NCBI RefSeq assembly: GCF_003610355.1
Contig: NZ_RAPY01000001.1
Span: forward strand, 868,001 to 932,000
Length of the DNA: 64,000 nt
Direction of reading: 5' to 3'
Source: Sphingobacterium detergens
GTDB taxonomy: Bacteria; Bacteroidota; Bacteroidia; Sphingobacteriales; Sphingobacteriaceae
Below the pieces are notes generated by a model. The model made no database searches. It saw only the letters and a program-made list of their open reading frames with translations, and was not told the DNA's origin. The position numbers and the translations under genes were made by a program. Of the stretch, positions 36,737 through 45,498 are shown piece by piece (position 1 is the stretch's first letter; each line of letters starts with the position of its first letter).

Positions 36737-37105
36737 TTAATAAATACCTGTCGACTCTCCATATTTTTCTCTACAAACTTCGTCGGCTACACCATAAAGA
36801 ATTTGATTTGTAAATTCGTTAACACTATAGGGTGTTTTTTCCGGATTTTTAATAACCGACACATATAAATCTAGGCCATTACTCACTATCCAATTCGCAA
36901 TATCTTCCACCCCATCTTCGGATTCTTCCATATAATCAGTATATGGTTTATCCTGCAATTCAATTGAAGCATCCACAAAATTCTCCTGAAATCTGATAAT
37001 TTCTTCTTTTTTAAAAGCACTAAGAATTTCTTTTAGCTTTTCTCTATTACAATCGGCCTTTTTTATTATCGACCAAAACCATTCCAATGTTTGAATATGA
37101 TGCAT
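36737..37105 (-). CDS. DUF4240-like hypothetical protein
   Basis: The 122-residue acidic protein begins HIQTLEWFWSIIKKADCNRE and contains YMEESEDGVEDIANWIVSNG, a pattern typical of DUF4240 proteins (FW..I at the start, then a helical bundle). Members are small cytosolic proteins of unknown function often found near polymorphic-toxin or immunity genes. It is flanked by other small unknown genes on the same strand. The family call is by pattern only. Confidence 0.6.
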   Translation of the reverse strand: MHHIQTLEWFWSIIKKADCNREKLKEILSAFKKEEIIRFQENFVDASIELQDKPYTDYMEESEDGVEDIANWIVSNGLDLYVSVIKNPEKTPYSVNEFTNQILYGVADEVCREKYGESTGIY

Positions 37106-37147
37106 ATCTTTTGTTCTTTAAAGTTTGATATTTGCCGGGTGTCGATC

Positions 37148-38143
37148 TTAATAAACTTGAAGCTCCTTGCTGTTTTTTTGGCGATACAGATATAGCTGAA
37201 TGTAAGTTGTAGTACCAACTTCTTCATCTTTTCGCTTAAAGCCTCCCCACAGTGCTGATTTCTCATTATTAATTTTCTCTAAACACACCAGTTGTCCGTT
37301 AGCATAGAAAGTCATTTTGTATTTTTCAATGGGTTTCAGATCAAAAAACTCTAAATCCTCATCTGTTCGGAATTGATATTCTTTGTCCCAGCTATTTTTT
37401 ACTTTTTCAGAAGAAAGATACATTTGCTGTGCGAGTCTTTTTTCTTTTTCATATACAGCATTCGCCAAATCGTCTTTCGTGCCTTTCATATATATACCTC
37501 TTATCTCATTGTATTTTGCAACAACTTGCTTTTCTAATGCCTGTAGCTGGTCTTTGTTCTTTGTAAAAAGAACTTCGGCATTATCTAAAATGTCTATTTT
37601 GTAGGGAACTTCAGCGTCAAAAGTAAAACTGTCTTCAAAAAAATTCTTTCCGTCAAATGTTGAAACTTCTTTACCTTCCACTATTTTTTGTGGAGTGGTG
37701 TAGGTAGTCACTTCTTCCTCATCACCCCAACTGCCATCTGTACCCATGAAGGATTTTTCGATTTTGATCTGAACCCCAGAGTTTCTCATCAATGATGGAT
37801 GCATTGACTTTGCATTTTGATTAAATCCTGGAGAGAGACGAATGGTGATTTTTTGCGGGCCTTTTTGTGTGATGTCCCAATTCAAAGGGAAGTACGAACC
37901 CGATAAACTCCCTCCTGAATTATCTCTGTATTTGATAACGGGAACATCGTTGATAAGAATTTCGAATGAGCAATTACTCGTTGATATATTTGCGCCATAA
38001 TGCGGTTCTTTATCGAAGTGCTTTATTTCGGTTCCAATAGCATAGATATCCTTTTCTGATTTTGTGCTTTTATTCTGTCCCTTACAGCTAACAGATAGAA
38101 GTGTAAGATTTATAAATAAAAATATTCTGCTAAATTTCATCAT
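37148..38143 (-). CDS. Hypothetical lipoprotein
   Basis: The 331-residue protein has a lipoprotein signal with Cys20 or nearby (LTLLSVSCKGQ). A beta-rich middle (CSFEILINDVPVIKYRDNSG, GPQKITIRLSPGFN) and a helical stretch (EKQVVAKYNEIRGIYMKGTK) follow. No enzyme motif is seen. It is upstream of the DUF4240-like gene on the same strand and may share its transcript. Function unknown. Confidence 0.75.
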   Translation of the reverse strand: MMKFSRIFLFINLTLLSVSCKGQNKSTKSEKDIYAIGTEIKHFDKEPHYGANISTSNCSFEILINDVPVIKYRDNSGGSLSGSYFPLNWDITQKGPQKITIRLSPGFNQNAKSMHPSLMRNSGVQIKIEKSFMGTDGSWGDEEEVTTYTTPQKIVEGKEVSTFDGKNFFEDSFTFDAEVPYKIDILDNAEVLFTKNKDQLQALEKQVVAKYNEIRGIYMKGTKDDLANAVYEKEKRLAQQMYLSSEKVKNSWDKEYQFRTDEDLEFFDLKPIEKYKMTFYANGQLVCLEKINNEKSALWGGFKRKDEEVGTTTYIQLYLYRQKNSKELQVY

Positions 38144-38415
38144 ACTTGGTTATTTTTTTTGACAGCGAAAATCAGTAGGCCAATTATCGTAATTGGACTG
38201 TGCTTCTTTGCGATATACACATCATTTTGATTATACCATTTGTTTTTCATGGGTAGATTTTTGAATAAATTTAAAGATTTAATGCTTAGGTGTTCCCTAA
38301 AATTACAATTCGCCTGATGTGCTTTATTATTCGTTGCCGTCGGCCCGTTTTTTGGGAAGAGGTCAGTTTTGACTACTGACATTAAGTTGTCACAAACCAG
38401 ATTTAAATTTGCTTC

Positions 38416-39408
38416 ATGACAATTTTATTAAACAATAAAAACATGAGCGACATATCATCCGGTAAAGCATCCGATCAGATCGAATTTCCAGAGCCTACGC
38501 TGATTTCAGTTAATAATGTTGTATTAGAGGTATTTGAAGCAGGAAGGCAAAATTCGGGGAAACCGATTATTCTCTGTCACGGTTTTCCGGAACACGCATT
38601 TTCCTGGCGTTATCAGATTCCGGTTCTGGTCGCTGCAGGTTATCACGTCATTGTCCCAAATCAACGTGGTTATGGTAACTCATCTTGCCCCACCGAAATA
38701 ACGGAATATGATATAAAGCACTTGACGGCTGACCTTGTCGCGCTACTTGATCATTACGGATACAGGGATGCCACCTTTGTGGGGCATGACTGGGGTGCTA
38801 ATGTGGTGTGGAATCTGGCACTACTGTATCCTGAACGGGTAAATAAAATAATAAACTTGGCGCTGCCTTACCAGGAACGCGGAGAACAGCCATGGATTGA
38901 ATTTATGGAAACCTTATTTGGAGAAGACTTCTATTTTGTTCATTTCAATAAGCAGATCGGAATTGCGGATGCTATCATGAATGAAAACATACACCGGTTC
39001 TTACATAACATATTCCGCAAAGATATCCCTCCCGCCCCACCTGCTCCCGGCATGCTAATGATTAATCTCGCAAGAGCAGTAGAACCAATTGGGAAGCCTC
39101 TGATGGAAGACAGCGAACTGTCTGTATTTGTTTCGGCCTTTGAATTATCTGGGTTTACCGGAGCCATAAATTGGTACAGAAACCTTGATCGAAACTGGCA
39201 CCTTATGGCGAACATAAAGCCGATCATTCATCAGCCGACGCTGATGATATATGGAGAACAGGATACGATTCCAAAGTCTGAAAATCTTAAAAATATCGTT
39301 CCCAATCTGGATATTGTCAGTCTGGATTGTGGTCACTGGATTCAACAGGAAAAACCGGAGAAAACAAACCGCTCAGTTTTAAAATGGTTAGCCCAACAAA
39401 ATGCATAA
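38416..39408 (+). CDS. Alpha/beta hydrolase, epoxide-hydrolase-like
   Basis: The 330-residue protein (Met10 at 38443 is an alternative start) has HGFPEHAFSWRYQIPVL (the HGxP oxyanion motif), the nucleophile elbow GHDWGANVVW with Asp as nucleophile, and GEQDTIPK plus DCGHWIQQEKP supplying the acid and the His. An Asp nucleophile with HGFPE is characteristic of epoxide hydrolases and haloalkane dehalogenases. Its stop overlaps the start of the next gene by 8 bases, so the two are translationally coupled. Confidence 0.92.
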   Translation: MTILLNNKNMSDISSGKASDQIEFPEPTLISVNNVVLEVFEAGRQNSGKPIILCHGFPEHAFSWRYQIPVLVAAGYHVIVPNQRGYGNSSCPTEITEYDIKHLTADLVALLDHYGYRDATFVGHDWGANVVWNLALLYPERVNKIINLALPYQERGEQPWIEFMETLFGEDFYFVHFNKQIGIADAIMNENIHRFLHNIFRKDIPPAPPAPGMLMINLARAVEPIGKPLMEDSELSVFVSAFELSGFTGAINWYRNLDRNWHLMANIKPIIHQPTLMIYGEQDTIPKSENLKNIVPNLDIVSLDCGHWIQQEKPEKTNRSVLKWLAQQNA

Positions 39409-39982
39409 TAAGGATATAGATACCTATTGTCCGCAAAGCCAAACAGATTGGAGACAATGGTTGGATGAAAACCATCTGTCCAGACAATCTGTTTGGCTTG
39501 TCTTTTATACAAAAAAGTCGAATATTCCCTCATTAAGTTGGAGTGAGGCCGTTGACGAAGCGCTTTGCTTCGGCTGGATTGACAGCACAAGAAAGACGAT
39601 TGACGATTCTTCTTACATGCAATTTTTTACCAAACGTAAGCCGAAAAGCAACTGGTCAAAAATCAACAAAGAAAAAGTTAAGCAACTCAGTGAAAGTCGG
39701 CGAATGACAAAGGCGGGTTTAGCATGCGTGGAAGTTGCAAAACAAAATGGATCATGGACAATTTTAGATGAAGTTGAAGATCTGATCATTCCAAATGACT
39801 TAGAAATTGCTTTCGAAAAACATACTGGCTCGAGAGATTATTTTCTAAGTCTGAGCAAATCAACAAGAAAAATAATATTGGGCTGGATTATCCTCGTCAG
39901 AAAACCGGAAACCAGACAAAAGCGCATAGCTGAGGTTGTAGAAAGTGCAGCACTAAACCTTAAACCAAGACATTTGCGATAG
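39401..39982 (+). CDS. YdeI/OmpD-associated family protein
   Basis: The 193-residue protein has the family pattern: WRQWLDENHLSRQSVWLVFY, SWSEAVDEALCFGWIDSTRK and FTKRKPKSNWSKINKEKVKQ. Many members carry a C-terminal segment like WIILVRKPETRQKRIAEVVE seen here. Its function is unknown; in other bacteria it is linked to stress or peptide resistance. It overlaps the epoxide-hydrolase-like gene. The last 139 bases of the gene and its stop are present again at 43733-43871 with five mismatches. Confidence 0.9.
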   Translation: MHNKDIDTYCPQSQTDWRQWLDENHLSRQSVWLVFYTKKSNIPSLSWSEAVDEALCFGWIDSTRKTIDDSSYMQFFTKRKPKSNWSKINKEKVKQLSESRRMTKAGLACVEVAKQNGSWTILDEVEDLIIPNDLEIAFEKHTGSRDYFLSLSKSTRKIILGWIILVRKPETRQKRIAEVVESAALNLKPRHLR

Positions 39983-40288
39983 AAAGACACGTAATCCTTT
40001 TAGAGTCTTAAAAGATTAAATACCGGGGTGATTGGGCTATTTCGGAGTAATGACTATTCCTAGTTCCAGTTTCATAATAATAGTTACCAAAGTAGTTTGG
40101 TTATATCAACTATTTAGATTTGCCTAAGCATCATTAATCGCATAATTATAGAGTAATTTTGCCAGTTCTTCATTAGAATTAACTCTAAAAGCTTCATCTA
40201 ACGCTGATATTTTATGTTAAATTTAAACAAATCTTAAAACACGTAGCAAAGAATTAAAGATAACAAAAACAGATAACTTATATTTATT
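39983..40288. other. Intergenic region with a possible protein tail on the minus strand
   Basis: Between the YdeI-like gene and the next small gene only a 30-codon minus-strand tail is suggestive: SALDEAFRVNSNEELAKLLY then NYAINDA ending at TAG (40124-40126). No start is visible. The remainder shows nothing supported. Confidence 0.3.
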
Positions 40289-40711
40289 ATGAAAAAGAAA
40301 AAGACTTCCCGCATTGTTCAGTTGAGAGATAAACTAAATGATTACGGTATATTTGCTAGTGAGCAGTTTGCAAAAATGGGATTTCTTCGCGTAAAAGTTA
40401 CAGCTTACATAAGCAACGACGTTCCTGGATTTGTCCGATGTGAATTCACTGATATAGATGGTAATCTGCATATTATTGAAGAGAAAGTTCCAGTTCTATC
40501 TGACCAAGATTGGAACGAAAATACAACCTATCCTCTTTGGTCGTTGATCCCCGGGGAAATATTAGACCGGCGCATAGAGATTTTCACGACCAAGACCAGG
40601 AAAGAGAAAAAAAGAACGATCATTAAAATCTCGCTTGAAAAACCGTGGGGTATTTATGACAGCAATGATGAGACTGTTTTTGAGGTGTTTGATTTGGATG
40701 TTGTGGAGTGA
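40289..40711 (+). CDS. Hypothetical protein
   Basis: The 140-residue basic-start protein (MKKKKTSRIVQLRDKLNDYG) is soluble and beta-rich: VKVTAYISNDVPGFVRCEFT, then a Lys/Arg segment and GIYDSNDETVFEVFDLDVVE. No family is recognised. It lies 35 bases upstream of a DUF7660-like gene on the same strand and is probably co-transcribed with it and the GNAT gene. Small size and company suggest an immunity-type protein, but this is inference. Confidence 0.65.
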   Translation: MKKKKTSRIVQLRDKLNDYGIFASEQFAKMGFLRVKVTAYISNDVPGFVRCEFTDIDGNLHIIEEKVPVLSDQDWNENTTYPLWSLIPGEILDRRIEIFTTKTRKEKKRTIIKISLEKPWGIYDSNDETVFEVFDLDVVE

Positions 40712-40746
40712 TACAGAAAATTTATGTACGGTAATGTAAAAAACAT

Positions 40747-41004
40747 ATGGTTAATCAATTATACGAATTGAAAGTCACAGACAGACAAAGCTTCATTAAA
40801 TTTCTTGATCTTCTGCATCAGGATTTGCTCCAACAGCCTGAAACTTGGAAAAACAAAACCTTACCCGATTTTCTGGAAGCTTTGGCCGCATATACAGAAG
40901 ATATCCAAGGGTATTATGATAATACAGATGCAAATGTAGATGCTGAAAAAGCTGCGTGGTCAACATTTGCTGATATTTTCAAGGGCGCTAAAGTTTATGA
41001 GTAA
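40747..41004 (+). CDS. DUF7660-like small protein
   Basis: The 85-residue acidic protein has the pattern DRQSFIKFLDLLHQDLLQQP, WKNKTLPDFLEALAAYTEDI and WSTFADIFKGAKVYE, which is characteristic of a small family (DUF7660) common in bacteria with polymorphic toxin loci. No enzyme motif is present. It sits between two other small genes on the same strand. Confidence 0.75.
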   Translation: MVNQLYELKVTDRQSFIKFLDLLHQDLLQQPETWKNKTLPDFLEALAAYTEDIQGYYDNTDANVDAEKAAWSTFADIFKGAKVYE

Positions 41005-41043
41005 TAATAGGCATTTATACTAACGAAAACTACGGAATAATAT

Positions 41044-41451
41044 ATGAACATAAAGCTTAGTATTAATAGAGATTTGAATGCAAACGACATTCTGCAACTA
41101 TACCAAGCTAATAAATGGAGTGCAGCCGAAAAACCAGAACTACTGATAAAAGCCCTCTTAAATTCGCATTCTTTAGTTACTGCATGGGATGGTACAACAT
41201 TAGTAGGCCTAGGGAATGCCATTTCCGATGGATACCTCGTGGTTTATTATCCGCATTTACTAGTACTACCCTCCTATCAAGGCAAGGGGATTGGCCGTTG
41301 GATTATGGATAAAATGCAAGAGATTTATAAGGATTTTCATATGCAGATGCTCACCGCCGATGGAAAGGCTATCGACTTTTATAAAAAGAACGGCTTTGAA
41401 CGAGCAGGTCAAACGGAACCAATGTGGATCTATTCCGGTGGTGACCATTAA
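41044..41451 (+). CDS. GNAT-family N-acetyltransferase
   Basis: The 135-residue protein has the acetyl-CoA site LVLPSYQGKGIGRWIMDKM (motif A, Q-x-x-G-x-G) at residues about 76-95 and the final YKKNGFERAGQTEPMW strand. This is the short single-domain GNAT type. Substrate unknown. It is the third gene of a small same-strand cluster. Confidence 0.93.
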   Translation: MNIKLSINRDLNANDILQLYQANKWSAAEKPELLIKALLNSHSLVTAWDGTTLVGLGNAISDGYLVVYYPHLLVLPSYQGKGIGRWIMDKMQEIYKDFHMQMLTADGKAIDFYKKNGFERAGQTEPMWIYSGGDH

Positions 41452-41499
41452 AATTGAGGAAATAACAAAGTTCGAGCAAATATTATCAGCAATAATGGA

Positions 41500-42171
41500 A
41501 TGACGCATACATTACAAATATCAAATAGTAATTCCTTGTTAGATTCTAATTCACAAATTGAGAGGAATTGGTTTTATTATCTATTTATGGGCAAAATACC
41601 TGAATATAACAGATTAAAAAAACTTAAACGTATTGATTATTGGTGGATAGAAATTGACGATTTAAATAATTCAATGGGAAGGAAGATTCCCTTTGATGCT
41701 TTTAAATATCCAATAAGGGGATTGGGTGATGTAAAATTGAATTTAAACTCCATTCAACCCATAAAGGACATAGATAGAGCGTTGTTTAATGATATGTGGA
41801 GTATACATGACAAACGCAATTTCAACAAACTTGAACAAATGATTTCCAAATACTTAAAAAAATGGAAATGCACTGACAAATTTGATCCCCCTGAGTTTCC
41901 TTCAATAATAATTGATTTAAAATATCCCAAAGATATAATTGAGTTAGAAACGATTGAAGAATTAGTAAACCAAGTTGATTATATTGGGTATGAATGGACT
42001 GAATCGGAACGATTGATTGATTCGAAAGGAAACATGTATAGTACTGAATACCTAAATTTTGGACATCCGGTTGGAGTTGTGGTACCAAACAAAATTGATG
42101 GAAGTATAACGAACGAAGAATTAATCCATTTAATAGGGAATAACAAACTTAACTTTAAAATTATAGATTAA
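41500..42171 (+). CDS. Hypothetical protein
   Basis: The 223-residue soluble protein contains RNWFYYLFMGKIPEYNRLKK, a Trp-rich motif YWWIEIDDLNN and FPSIIIDLKYPKDIIELETI. No signal peptide or membrane segment. I do not recognise it. It starts 48 bases after the GNAT stop and may be co-transcribed. AT content is higher than in the PUL genes, as in the neighbouring accessory genes. Confidence 0.7.
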   Translation: MTHTLQISNSNSLLDSNSQIERNWFYYLFMGKIPEYNRLKKLKRIDYWWIEIDDLNNSMGRKIPFDAFKYPIRGLGDVKLNLNSIQPIKDIDRALFNDMWSIHDKRNFNKLEQMISKYLKKWKCTDKFDPPEFPSIIIDLKYPKDIIELETIEELVNQVDYIGYEWTESERLIDSKGNMYSTEYLNFGHPVGVVVPNKIDGSITNEELIHLIGNNKLNFKIID

Positions 42172-42291
42172 ATTATTCTCAACAACAAAGGGAGCTCTTG
42201 CCCAACGATGATCTTCAAAAAATGGAACTCAAATTGTGATTTATTAATATAAAAAGACTATTGCTGATGCATACCGCTTAATCTTTAAACT

Positions 42292-42651
42292 ATGAACTGG
42301 TTGTACATTTTTAAACATTGGGGAAGCACTTTATTACTTGGTGCAGTTCTTTTTATTCTCTCGGAGGGATTAGGCGCTGAAGAGGCAATTGTTTTTGCGC
42401 TCATGCTATCGGCCGCAAGTTTAGTCTTCTCTTTACCCACCCTATTGGTTTATATTTTAGTTTTCTACTGGCTTAAAAAAAAGAATAGAATGGACAGAAA
42501 ATGGGTAAGATTAATTTTGGTTTCCACTACGATTCTGGGCATTGGAATAACTCTTTTTTGGGTTAACTTCATTGGAATTATGCAGCCATTAATCTGCTAT
42601 TCAATTGCTGCAATTGTTTCCAGTTACTTTTTTGATATAGAAAAAGGATGA
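42292..42651 (+). CDS. Small integral membrane protein
   Basis: The 119-residue protein has four hydrophobic segments: TLLLGAVLFILSEGL, SLVFSLPTLLVYILVFYWL, LILVSTTILGIGITLFW and PLICYSIAAIVSSYFF. No motif links it to a known transporter. It converges with the Rpn-family gene, whose stop codon lies 17 bases away. Confidence 0.65.
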   Translation: MNWLYIFKHWGSTLLLGAVLFILSEGLGAEEAIVFALMLSAASLVFSLPTLLVYILVFYWLKKKNRMDRKWVRLILVSTTILGIGITLFWVNFIGIMQPLICYSIAAIVSSYFFDIEKG

Positions 42652-42667
42652 TTTCCCATAAAGAACC

Positions 42668-43639
42668 TTAGAGTTTTTCGATCTCTTCGACAGAAAGTCC
42701 TGTACCCTTAGCAATATCAGCTGTAGGTAGCCCCATTTCCTTAAATGCTTTAGCAGTCTCAACTGCTTTTCTACGCCCCCCTTCCGCTAAACCTTCCGCT
42801 AAACCCTTAGCTTTACCTTCTGCTAGACCTTTAGCTTTACCTTCCGCCAAACCTTTAGCATGACCTAAAGCTTCTCCGGATTTTTTGGCCGAATTAAATA
42901 CGCTCTCAGCATCACGCTTATGTTTTAAACTTGCTTCGTATGACATGAGTTCCTCCTCCGTTAATTTACCTATCTCCCCTATCTCAAAGATAAGACCAAA
43001 TATTCTTTTATCCAAAAATGATGGCAATCTATCCATGGTACTCAAATGTTTAAGTAAGTACAACCACTGATCCATAACTGTCTTTAGCTCCTCTGGCTGT
43101 TTATTAAACAATGGAAGCGAAATCATCTTATATCCCAATTTATCATAGAATATTTCTTTGGTCAATTTGTCACACAGCGCCACATCATAGAAATAAGGCC
43201 GCTCTGTGACACGGGATATACCAGAACTTCCATTTCTATCCATGTCAAACTCCAAAATACCAATAAAGTAAACCTGCGGTAGGTAATAATCACTACCCTT
43301 CTTACCTCGCGCTAATTGTTTATTGATGAGACGTGAGGTATAATACACCGCACGGTCCTTAAAAAATTCTTGAAAGAGCTGCTGCATCTCAATGATGAAA
43401 ACCTCACCATCGCTGCCGATACAATGTAAATCAAATACAACACGACGCATTTCCTCATAATCGCCATCTTGTTCTACAGGCTTATATCTTAGATCCGAAA
43501 TTATCTTCTCTCCATGAAATAGACTATTGAGAAACTCAATTAGTAAGATTTTGTTGTCCTCTCTACCAAAGTAAAATTTCCAACCGAAATCGGTACGTGG
43601 ATCTACATACCTACCCAAATGTTTTTTTGATCTAGCCAT
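42668..43639 (-). CDS. Rpn/PDDEXK_2-family PD-(D/E)XK nuclease (transposase-like)
   Basis: The frame is open to 43813 but Met at 43639 (MARSKKHLGRYVDPRTDFGW) is the family start; the upstream extension is read from a duplicated gene fragment. The 323-residue protein has DPRTDFGWKFYFGREDNKIL, LIEFLNSLFHGEKIISDLRY and the nuclease core FDLHCIGSDGEVFIIEMQQL (Asp, then E-x-Q as the (D/E)XK variant). The C-terminal tail has Lys-Gly-Leu-Ala-Glu-Gly repeats and ends with a short helix-turn-helix-like segment. Family members in E. coli (RpnA) promote RecA-independent recombination; they behave as mobile-like genes. Confidence 0.92.
   Translation of the reverse strand: MARSKKHLGRYVDPRTDFGWKFYFGREDNKILLIEFLNSLFHGEKIISDLRYKPVEQDGDYEEMRRVVFDLHCIGSDGEVFIIEMQQLFQEFFKDRAVYYTSRLINKQLARGKKGSDYYLPQVYFIGILEFDMDRNGSSGISRVTERPYFYDVALCDKLTKEIFYDKLGYKMISLPLFNKQPEELKTVMDQWLYLLKHLSTMDRLPSFLDKRIFGLIFEIGEIGKLTEEELMSYEASLKHKRDAESVFNSAKKSGEALGHAKGLAEGKAKGLAEGKAKGLAEGLAEGGRRKAVETAKAFKEMGLPTADIAKGTGLSVEEIEKL
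42791..42862 (-). repeat. 24-bp in-frame tandem repeat in the Rpn gene tail
   Basis: Three consecutive 24-base units (42791-42814, 42815-42838, 42839-42862) encode KGLAEGKA or close variants, with a partial unit before 42791. Changes in copy number would keep the frame. Such linker repeats are usual in this family. Confidence 0.8.
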
Positions 43640-43732
43640 AATATTTATTAATTGGTTATCAGGCAAATATACAATAACAAACTGAAAAATACTAAAATAA
43701 TTAGTATAAATATAGACAAGAAAGTATTTTGT

Positions 43733-43871
43733 AAGTCTGAGCAAATCAACAAGAAAAATAATATTGGGCTGGATTATCCTGGTCAGAAAACGGGAAACCG
43801 GACAAAAGCGCATAGCGGAGGTTGTAGAAAGTGCAGCATTAAACCTTAAACCAAGACATTTGCGATAGAAA
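43733..43871 (+). pseudogene. Duplicated 3' end of the YdeI-like gene
   Basis: 139 bases match 39847-39985 with five mismatches, covering the last 45 codons (SKSTRKIILGWIILVRK and on), the stop and three bases beyond. It has no start codon and lies immediately upstream of the Rpn-family gene on the opposite strand. Weaker similarity extends some 18 bases further upstream. Confidence 0.9.
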
Positions 43872-43881
43872 AAGGATTAAA

Positions 43882-43912
43882 TAGATTTTAAATACACCTT
43901 ATTTTTCTTTAA
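43882..43912 (-). repeat. 31-bp copy of an Rpn-gene 3' end
   Basis: Differs at one position from 47389-47419, which is the stop-codon region of the Rpn-family fragment at 47406-47657 (last residues VKEK). Here no Rpn coding sequence remains around it, so it appears to be the footprint of a lost Rpn-type gene next to the duplicated YdeI 3' end. Confidence 0.7.
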
Positions 43913-43944
43913 ATGCAATTCTTAAAGATTGAGGGAGTGTACAT

Positions 43945-45036
43945 CTAATATTCAGAGCCGAAAAGTTTCTGCCACCACATCCGCGCAGCTCTCGGCAAGC
44001 TGCTGTTATGTGCAGTAATTTTTTCCTCTTTCATTATTTCTGTCACGTCCTTAATTAAGTCATCCACCATTGGAGAAAAGTTTCTGTACTTTTTATGTTG
44101 ACCTTTTATAATATGATATGAATTCTTAGCTATCTCATCTGATGAGCTGTTTGTTCTAATAATTATTCTGCAAAGTTGTTCAATACAATCTCTTACAATA
44201 TTGCTGTTATCTGTTCCTTTTATTATACCCTCAAGGATTTCAAGAGCTTTATTATTTTCACCAGTCTCAACATATAACTCTGCCAATTGGTGATTGTAGA
44301 TGTCGGTTAGAAAATCTTTATCATTTTTTTTGAGTGTCAATTTATAAGCTTCAATCTCTGAAACCTTGTCCTCTGCATATTTGGCGTATGTCCTATATAA
44401 ACCTAGTTCTTCATAAGTCCAAGCTCTTTCTTGATTGATCCATTCAGGTAATTTCGTCAAAAATAGTTCTCTTTCATTTGTCGAATAGAGAAAATACAGT
44501 TCGTCTTGAATTGGTAATTTGTAACTCCTGAAATAGGACTTTTTCATTTCCTTCCAATCGTCAATGTCTGCCTGAGAATAAATACAACTTTCTTCCGCTT
44601 CTCCAATATACTTTAGCAGTTCAGTTTTCTTTGGGTTGTCCGCTGTTTTTAAATATTGGTAGGTTTCTTTAATTCCTGCCGAAACCAAATATTCTCCATC
44701 AAATCCAATTCCGCTGTCAAAATCAATATTTTTAGCTTCAAAAAACAACCAAACGATTTCAGGTGAATTGAAACGTGTCAGAATGAAGGCACAGAAATAT
44801 AAATTATCAACATCACCGTCTTTCCCATATTTTCGCCATTCCTTTTCTTCTGCAAAAAGATATTTTACAATTTCATAGTCCGTCTGTTTAAAATCATTGT
44901 AAATTGCAATATTTAGTCTTAATCGGTCAAAGTGTTTTGAATTTACGGCGTCTTTGTCAAAGCGATAATTGTCCAGGAGTTTTGGATTCTGTCGGACTAA
45001 GTCGAGTTCAGTTTTATATTTTTCTACTACTGTCAC
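43945..45036 (-). CDS. Hypothetical protein with helical repeats
   Basis: The 363-residue soluble protein is mostly helical: a middle part (ERELFLTKLPEWINQERAWT, YRTYAKYAEDKVSEIEAYKL) and a TPR-like pair (DIYNHQLAELYVETGENNKA, LEILEGIIKGTDNS). It has no signal peptide. The N-terminal third, including YEIVKYLFAEEKEWRKYG and CAFILTRFNSPEIVWLFFEA, resembles uncharacterised proteins of toxin-immunity neighbourhoods, but no family is named with confidence. Single gene on the minus strand. Confidence 0.7.
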   Translation of the reverse strand: MTVVEKYKTELDLVRQNPKLLDNYRFDKDAVNSKHFDRLRLNIAIYNDFKQTDYEIVKYLFAEEKEWRKYGKDGDVDNLYFCAFILTRFNSPEIVWLFFEAKNIDFDSGIGFDGEYLVSAGIKETYQYLKTADNPKKTELLKYIGEAEESCIYSQADIDDWKEMKKSYFRSYKLPIQDELYFLYSTNERELFLTKLPEWINQERAWTYEELGLYRTYAKYAEDKVSEIEAYKLTLKKNDKDFLTDIYNHQLAELYVETGENNKALEILEGIIKGTDNSNIVRDCIEQLCRIIIRTNSSSDEIAKNSYHIIKGQHKKYRNFSPMVDDLIKDVTEIMKEEKITAHNSSLPRAARMWWQKLFGSEY

Positions 45037-45203
45037 GCTGTCTTGGTATTATTGTGCATCAATCTCAAATATACGCAATTCACTAAATTAGAGAATAGAT
45101 TCTATGGAAAATGCTAAAAAAGAGCGCTAAATTTATACAGCAATCCAAATACTTTTTTTTATATATTAGATGCAAAGCGATACTTTTAGGGTGATAAAAC
45201 TGA
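45037..45203. other. Intergenic segment
   Basis: Nothing supported between the helical-repeat gene start and the first coding remnant at 45204. Confidence 0.4.
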
Positions 45204-45311
45204 GCTGACTTTTATACTATCGACCCAGACGGGGCAGGATCTACGGGTCGATTATATTGGGAAAGTTGGATAGCAATGGGCCGGGCGAACTTTGAAGAAT
45301 TCGGATATTAA
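45204..45311 (+). pseudogene. Protein C-terminus remnant upstream of the HAD fragment
   Basis: The + strand frame reads ADFYTIDPDGAGSTGRLYWE then SWIAMGRANFEEFGY and TAA (45309-45311). It is preceded by an in-frame stop. The final part is similar at the DNA level to 61459 onward, just upstream of the intact HAD gene, so the same two-gene junction occurred twice. Confidence 0.45.
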
Positions 45312-45345
45312 AGTCTGAATCCAACAAATGAAGTTGTAGAATAAT

Positions 45346-45444
45346 ATGACGGAAACTCTTTTAGGTTTGGATTTGGTCGAGACATTACTGTACGCTACAA
45401 AAAATAAGCTGATACAGCAGCAAGACTTTGTTGTAGGTCGGTAA
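45346..45444 (+). pseudogene. Decayed copy of the HAD/FCP1-like phosphatase gene
   Basis: The first 32 codons correspond to the start of the intact gene at 61527: MTETLLGLDLVETLLYATKN against MKETLLVLDLDETLLYATKD. The second catalytic Asp (residue 11) is Val here. The frame then stops, and 45452-45472 resembles the end of the intact gene (62061-62081), so about 430 bases are missing from the middle. Confidence 0.85.
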
Positions 45445-45498
45445 TTAAGAGATGTCCATATAAATCATCTTTAATATTCATCTAATTAAATCTTCACT

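Noticed and set aside
38140-38382. 80-codon minus-strand ORF between the lipoprotein and the epoxide-hydrolase-like gene.
   Set aside because: Overlaps the neighbouring start, has low-complexity content and no recognisable motif; treated as chance or decayed sequence.
43640-43813. N-terminal 58-residue extension of the Rpn ORF.
   Set aside because: It is read antisense from the duplicated YdeI-like 3' end; the family start is at 43639.
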